From: Pseudomonadales bacterium
Lineage (GTDB): Bacteria > Pseudomonadota > Gammaproteobacteria > Pseudomonadales > Azotimanducaceae
Assembly (NCBI GenBank): GCA_041395945.1
Contig: JAWKZN010000001.1
Span: 1,798,001-1,862,000 of the forward strand
Length of the DNA: 64,000 nt
Direction of reading: 5' to 3'
Below, piece by piece: positions 60,159 to 64,000 of this stretch (positions are counted from its first letter, which is position 1; every line of letters begins with the position of its first letter). A program made the translations under genes and the position numbers. The notes beneath the pieces are model-generated. The model saw nothing but the letters and a program-made list of their open reading frames with translations. It searched no databases and was not told where the DNA came from.

Positions 60159-62051
60159 CTACCCCGGCCTTTGCAGCACATCCGGCAGATTGAAACGGAT
60201 CTGTGCGAGCTGTGCCGGCGCCAGATGAAGCGCTTCAAGCAACCCGGGCCAGCGGACATCATCCCGCAGTTTGCGGTACGCGGGATTAAGGACACATTCC
60301 GCCCAGCCTGCGCCCTGCTCGAGGTTCGTAGCACGGTCAATCCACTCAAACGCCTCATCGGCCATGCCAGCGTAGGCATACACTTCGGATACCTCGGAGG
60401 GCCAGACCGCCCCCCAGGTTTCGATCAGAAGTTTGAGTTCGGCATGGAAGGCGTCGGTGTTCCCCTGCGCCCAGTACAGAAAGGCCAGCCCTTTGGTCCT
60501 GAATTCTTCATCACTTTCCCGCTGCATCGATGCAGCAGCGGCTTCCAGATCACCTTTCTCTAGCGACGCCAGGCCAATGGCGAAGTTCGCGCCGACAAAC
60601 CCGGGACTGATCTCCAATGCATGACGATAGGCGTGGATTGCATCGTCGTATCGCCCGGCAAACAGGGAAAATGCCCCGAGGTTTGCGAAGGCGTGGGAAT
60701 TCAGGGGGTCGAGTTTCGTAACCCGTCGCGCCACGGCGACGCCTTCCTCAATGCGACGCATTCTCGTCAAAAGCCCGGCGGCCGTGCTCAGCACTCTGGC
60801 GTCGTGGGTACCATCGGCCAGCGCACGCTGCAGATCCTTCGCTGCGGCACTGAGATCATTGTCGAACCGCAGAGCAATCCACGCCCGTTGCGACAGCGCC
60901 ACCGCGTTGTCGGGATCCAGCGCGAGCACTTTCTCGGTGGCCTCGCGCGACAGGCGGATTCGCTCTTCCGGATCACCGAAGCCCTCACCCGCCTGGGTGC
61001 CGTAGTTGTCGGCCAGACCATTCCACAGATCCGGATATCCGGGCTCGAGCTGCAGCGCCTCCTGGAGAAGTTCATTGGAGCGTTCGAGCGCCTCCCGTTT
61101 GAACTGCCGGGCCAGATGCCGGGCGCGCAGCAGCAGCTGATAGGCCTGGGCATTCACCGCTTTTCGTGCCGATGCCTGGGCGCGCACGGTGCGATGCAGC
61201 TCGGCTGCGACACTGGCCGCAATCTCATCCTGCAACGCGAACGCATCATCAAGGGTTCGATCGTAGCTCATCGACCAGCGTATGGAGTCCGTTCGTGTGT
61301 CGGTGAGCTGAACGCCAACCCGTATCGCTTTGCCCATGGTGCGAACAGAACCTTCCACTACATAGGTTGCATCCAGCTGGCGCCCTATCTCCGTCGCGGG
61401 CAGCGCCTGGTCCCTGAACTGAAAAGACGAGGATCTCGAGATTACCCGGAGATCGCGCAGCCTTGTCAGTCTGTTGAGCAACTCCTCTGCAAATCCATCC
61501 GCCAGGTAGTCCTTGTCACCCGCAGGAGACAGATCCCGGAACGGCAACAGGGCGATGGAGGCTTCCCGCCGACGCAGCCGATTGAACTCGACACGCAGCA
61601 GCCCCGCCACAATCCGCAACAGCGCGCTGGATCGGGCGCTGCTGTCGCCACGTACATCGGCCGCCAGCGGTTCCCGCTTTCGCAGTGGTTCAGGCAGGCA
61701 TTCAGATCTCGCATCGTGGGGTTTACCCTCGACAATCAGGCACAGGACATTCTCTTCCCGGCCGAAACCGATGAATTTCTCGACTTCCGCGCGAACCCAC
61801 TTCGACGACGCGGCGGCCGGTGAACACACGACAATGAGAAATTCGGATGCGGCCAGTGCCGCTTCGATGGCGTCACTGAGATCTCTGGAGGCAGCCAGTT
61901 CTTCGCGGTCCTGAAATATCGGCGAGAGTCGACCGGGCAGCTCCAGATCTTCCGGTGGCTGATAGGCTTCCAGCTCGCGATGCAGCCAGGATGCCCATGG
62001 CTCATCCGTGTGGCTGTAGCTGATGAATGCCTTGTATCTGAAACCTGGCAC
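60159..62051 (-). CDS. TIR domain - FlgO-like - TPR protein
   Basis: The 630-residue protein joins three parts. Residues 1-155 are a TIR-like domain (KAFISYSHTDEPWASWLHRELEAY, SEFLIVVCSPAAASSKWVRAEVEKFI, with the Glu expected of TIR NADases). Residues 165-290 are a FlgO/adenylate-cyclase-associated domain (SIALLPFRDLSPAGDKDYLADGFAEELLNRLTRLRDLRVISRSS). From about 310 to 620 are TPR-like repeats (YPDLWNGLADNYG, LDPLNSHAFANLGAFSLFAGRYDDAIHAYRHALEI). No TM segment lies between TIR and FlgO parts, so it is probably cytosolic. Relatives include stress or phage-response proteins; function here is unproven. Confidence 0.9.
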   Translation of the reverse strand: MPGFRYKAFISYSHTDEPWASWLHRELEAYQPPEDLELPGRLSPIFQDREELAASRDLSDAIEAALAASEFLIVVCSPAAASSKWVRAEVEKFIGFGREENVLCLIVEGKPHDARSECLPEPLRKREPLAADVRGDSSARSSALLRIVAGLLRVEFNRLRRREASIALLPFRDLSPAGDKDYLADGFAEELLNRLTRLRDLRVISRSSSFQFRDQALPATEIGRQLDATYVVEGSVRTMGKAIRVGVQLTDTRTDSIRWSMSYDRTLDDAFALQDEIAASVAAELHRTVRAQASARKAVNAQAYQLLLRARHLARQFKREALERSNELLQEALQLEPGYPDLWNGLADNYGTQAGEGFGDPEERIRLSREATEKVLALDPDNAVALSQRAWIALRFDNDLSAAAKDLQRALADGTHDARVLSTAAGLLTRMRRIEEGVAVARRVTKLDPLNSHAFANLGAFSLFAGRYDDAIHAYRHALEISPGFVGANFAIGLASLEKGDLEAAAASMQRESDEEFRTKGLAFLYWAQGNTDAFHAELKLLIETWGAVWPSEVSEVYAYAGMADEAFEWIDRATNLEQGAGWAECVLNPAYRKLRDDVRWPGLLEALHLAPAQLAQIRFNLPDVLQRPG

Positions 62052-62199
62052 GGGATGCTCCCCGGCTGATGGGGCGAGGATAGTCCGCCGGGATCAGCCT
62101 GTCGCCCCGGGTCCGACCGGACCGGCTGACTGCGAAGCCTCTGCGCTTCTGGCATGCTACATCCAGCTCAAACGCGACAGAGAAAGGGGCGATTCCGGC

Positions 62200-62541
62200 A
62201 TGCAACCAGAGGATGCCAGAGAGATAGAGACACAGTTCTGGCCCAAGTTCCGCCGGGTGGCCGCTCGCCTTCCCTTTGCCGCGGACCTGCTGGCCGCTTA
62301 CTACGCCGCAATCGACCCCATCACACCCAGGCATGTGCGCGGCATTCTGCTTGGCGCTCTCGGCTACTTCATCATGCCTGCCGATCTCATACCGGATTTT
62401 ATTCTGGGTCTGGGCTTCACCGATGACGCCGCCGTGCTCGCCGCCGCGCTGAAAACACTGACCGATCACATTCAGCCCGCACATCAGGACCGGGCTCGAA
62501 AGACGCTGGATTCAATCAACACTGCCGGAGAAACACAATGA
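62200..62541 (+). CDS. YkvA/DUF1232 family membrane protein
   Basis: The 113-residue protein contains the DUF1232 core: RHVRGILLGALGYFIMPADLIPDFILGLGFTDDAAVLAAALKTL, with the Y-x-x-x-P-x-D-x-x-P-D motif. It is a small helical membrane-associated protein of unknown function. AAAGGGG lies ten bases before the ATG. The stop overlaps the flavin oxygenase start by ATGA, so the pair is coupled. Confidence 0.9.
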   Translation: MQPEDAREIETQFWPKFRRVAARLPFAADLLAAYYAAIDPITPRHVRGILLGALGYFIMPADLIPDFILGLGFTDDAAVLAAALKTLTDHIQPAHQDRARKTLDSINTAGETQ

Positions 62542-63677
62542 AATCGAAGATCTGTGAAATGGTTGGCTGCGAATTTCCTCTGTTCGCCTTCAGCCACTGC
62601 CGCGATGTAGTGGCCGAAGTCAGCAAAGCGGGCGGCTTCGGTGTGCTGGGAGCGGTGGGCCACACGCCGGAGTCTCTTGAGATCGATCTCAAATGGATCG
62701 ACGAACAGGTCGGCGGCAAGCCCTATGGCGTGGACCTTATCGTACCCACCAGCCTCGTGGATAAGGAAGGCACCCTGACCCCCGAAGACCTGGAAGCACG
62801 CATCCCGGACTCTCACAAGCGTCACGTGGAGCGCATCCTTGCGGAAAACGGCATCGATACAAAAGGTCTGTGGGATCGGCAGATCCGTGCTGACACTGGC
62901 GATGCGATGCGCGAGCGCGGCGCCAGCAAACAGCTCGAAGTGGCGCTGCGCCACCCGATCCGGATGGTGGTGAATGCCCTGGGTGTGCCGCCGCCTTTCA
63001 TGATGGAGGCCGCACGCAAAAAGGGCATCGTGGTCGGCGCGCTGACCGGTGCGCGGGAACATGCCATAAAGCACATCGAGGCCGGTGTCGACGTTCTGGT
63101 GGTATCCGGAACCGAGGCGGGCGGACACTGCGGAGAAGTCTCGACCCTGGTGGTCGTGCCCGAAGTGCTCGACACGATCGCCGAACTGGGTGCCGATACC
63201 CTTGTCCTCGCAGCGGGCGGTATCGTCACCGGCCGGCAGATGGCCGCCTGCATGGCCATGGGTGCGGCGGGCGCCTGGACGGGCTCAGTCTGGCTGACGA
63301 CGGCAGAAGCGGAAACCGCACCGGCGGTAAAGGAAAAGATGCTGCTGGCAACCTCCCGGCAGACGGTTCGCTCACGCAGCCGCACGGGCAAGTACACACG
63401 ACAGCTGCGCAGTCCCTGGACCGACGCCTGGCAGGAAGCTGATGCCCCGGATCCGCTGCCCATGCCGCTGCAGGGCCTGGTTTCCGGACCCGCCCTCGCC
63501 CGTATCGACAAACTGGCCGAGGCAGGTGATCCGAATGCCCGGCGCCTCGCCACCTACTGGGTCGGTCAGGGGGTCGGACTGATGAACACCGCGACCAGCG
63601 CCCGCAATGTGGTGCGGGAATTCATGGAGGATTTCGCCCGGGCCTGTGAGCGTCTGAGCACCAGCCTGAACGACTGA
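62538..63677 (+). CDS. Nitronate monooxygenase family flavoprotein
   Basis: The 379-residue FMN-binding TIM barrel has PLFAFSHCRDVVAEVSKAGGFGVLGA at the N-terminus, then AIKHIEAGVDVLVVSGTEAGGHCGEVSTLVVVPEVLDTI, whose GTEAGGH carries the family's phosphate and catalytic His region. LVLAAGGIVTGRQMAACMAMGAAGAWTGSVWL follows. Members oxidise nitronates or serve as NAD(P)H:flavin oxidoreductases or acyl-ACP reductases. Its 3' end overlaps the convergent PanC-like gene by 56 bp. Confidence 0.92.
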   Translation: MKSKICEMVGCEFPLFAFSHCRDVVAEVSKAGGFGVLGAVGHTPESLEIDLKWIDEQVGGKPYGVDLIVPTSLVDKEGTLTPEDLEARIPDSHKRHVERILAENGIDTKGLWDRQIRADTGDAMRERGASKQLEVALRHPIRMVVNALGVPPPFMMEAARKKGIVVGALTGAREHAIKHIEAGVDVLVVSGTEAGGHCGEVSTLVVVPEVLDTIAELGADTLVLAAGGIVTGRQMAACMAMGAAGAWTGSVWLTTAEAETAPAVKEKMLLATSRQTVRSRSRTGKYTRQLRSPWTDAWQEADAPDPLPMPLQGLVSGPALARIDKLAEAGDPNARRLATYWVGQGVGLMNTATSARNVVREFMEDFARACERLSTSLND

Positions 63678-64000
63678 GCACCACATTATCGATCAGGCGT
63701 ACGACGCGTTCACCCGAGCGAAGACTCGCAGCGGCAAAACGACGCCCCTCCCGGCTGACCACATAGTCGACATCGAAACCCGCTGCGGTGAGGGTCTGCA
63801 TCACCGCGGCATCATCGAGGTCGGAACGGATCAGCACATTGAGTTGTCCCGCTCTCGCACGCGAAGGCGCATCAAGCAACTCGTTGCGTGAGCTCATGGC
63901 CAGACCATCCGGCTCGCGCACGATGGCGCAGGGCACGATGTCGACAGCCATGAAAAACGCCGCACACATATCCCGGATCAGCTCGTACTGCTGGAAATCC
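63622..64000 (-). CDS. PanC-like pantoate-beta-alanine ligase, C-terminal part
   Basis: The gene enters from the right edge, so its start is missing. The visible 126 codons show the PanC signature VPCAIVREPDGLAMSSRNELL after DFQQYELIRDM, and near the end RLIDNVV, matching the usual RLIDN terminus. PanC joins pantoate and beta-alanine using ATP. The spacing from SSRN to LIDN is about 70 residues against roughly 90 in E. coli PanC, so the C-terminal domain is shortened. Confidence 0.8.
   Translation of the reverse strand, partial: DFQQYELIRDMCAAFFMAVDIVPCAIVREPDGLAMSSRNELLDAPSRARAGQLNVLIRSDLDDAAVMQTLTAAGFDVDYVVSREGRRFAAASLRSGERVVRLIDNVVLSRSGWCSDAHRPGRNPP

Overview
The window is about 64 kb of GC-rich chromosomal DNA, very probably from an aerobic, heterotrophic gammaproteobacterium. 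The evidence is a TonB-dependent receptor, an RND pump with an HlyD-type adaptor, NnrU, DUF2164 and YecA/SEC-C proteins, a PvdQ-like acylase and gammaproteobacterial-looking tRNAs. Genus cannot be read from the sequence; a marine or steroid/lipid-degrading lineage is only inferred. The organism must also make selenocysteine, because two genes here need UGA recoding. No sel genes lie in the window.

Layout. 1-8.4 kb (minus): three DUF3604 metallo-hydrolase-like genes in tandem behind a TonB-dependent receptor. A gene for a fused double-TetR regulator diverges from them and leads into a DUF1330 protein and an exported class V aminotransferase. 11.8-18.2 kb: small secreted proteins, a fasciclin gene wrecked by an internal deletion, CIA30, NnrU, PlsC and a frameshifted PvdQ-like acylase. 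18.2-20.2 kb: glutaredoxin, a GrdB/PrdB-like selenoprotein and a CxxCH DUF3365 protein. 21.3-22.2 kb: an HTH-nucleotidyltransferase toxin-antitoxin-like pair. 23.5-26.8 kb: a small accessory segment (SEC-C protein, AbrB-PIN module, ISL3-type IS) between a decayed copy of the tRNA-Asp 3' end and the intact tRNA-Asp. 26.8-33 kb: tRNA-Val(TAC)/tRNA-Asp, a K+-channel-like protein, cupin, CYTH-CHAD, membrane protein, alpha/beta hydrolase and RraA-like protein. 33-38 kb (minus): a TetR-HlyD-RND efflux operon. 38-47.4 kb: two divergent catabolic groups, deacylase-CoA transferase-symporter against carboxylesterase-LLM oxidoreductase-enoyl-CoA hydratase-LuxR. 47.6-57.3 kb: secreted proteins, a metallo-beta-lactamase/EthD pair, hydrolase, Tat-exported amidase, a second selenoprotein, methyltransferase, DUF2164, nucleotidyltransferase and tRNA-Val(GAC). 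57.4-58.7 kb: an intact second IS copy. 59.3-64 kb: a VOC protein, a TIR-FlgO-TPR protein, a YkvA/nitronate monooxygenase pair and the end of a PanC-like gene.

The strongest unusual signals are these. (1) Two paralogous selenoprotein genes carry the same U-P-V-C motif and position-matched hairpins 11 nt after the UGA, with one compensatory base-pair change. (2) Two IS copies each sit exactly one 8-bp target duplication away from the CCA end of a different tRNA gene, in the same orientation relative to it. (3) A decayed tRNA-Asp 3' end plus flank marks the far side of the 23.5-26.8 kb segment. (4) Two genes (acylase, fasciclin) are disrupted in ways that can be traced base by base.
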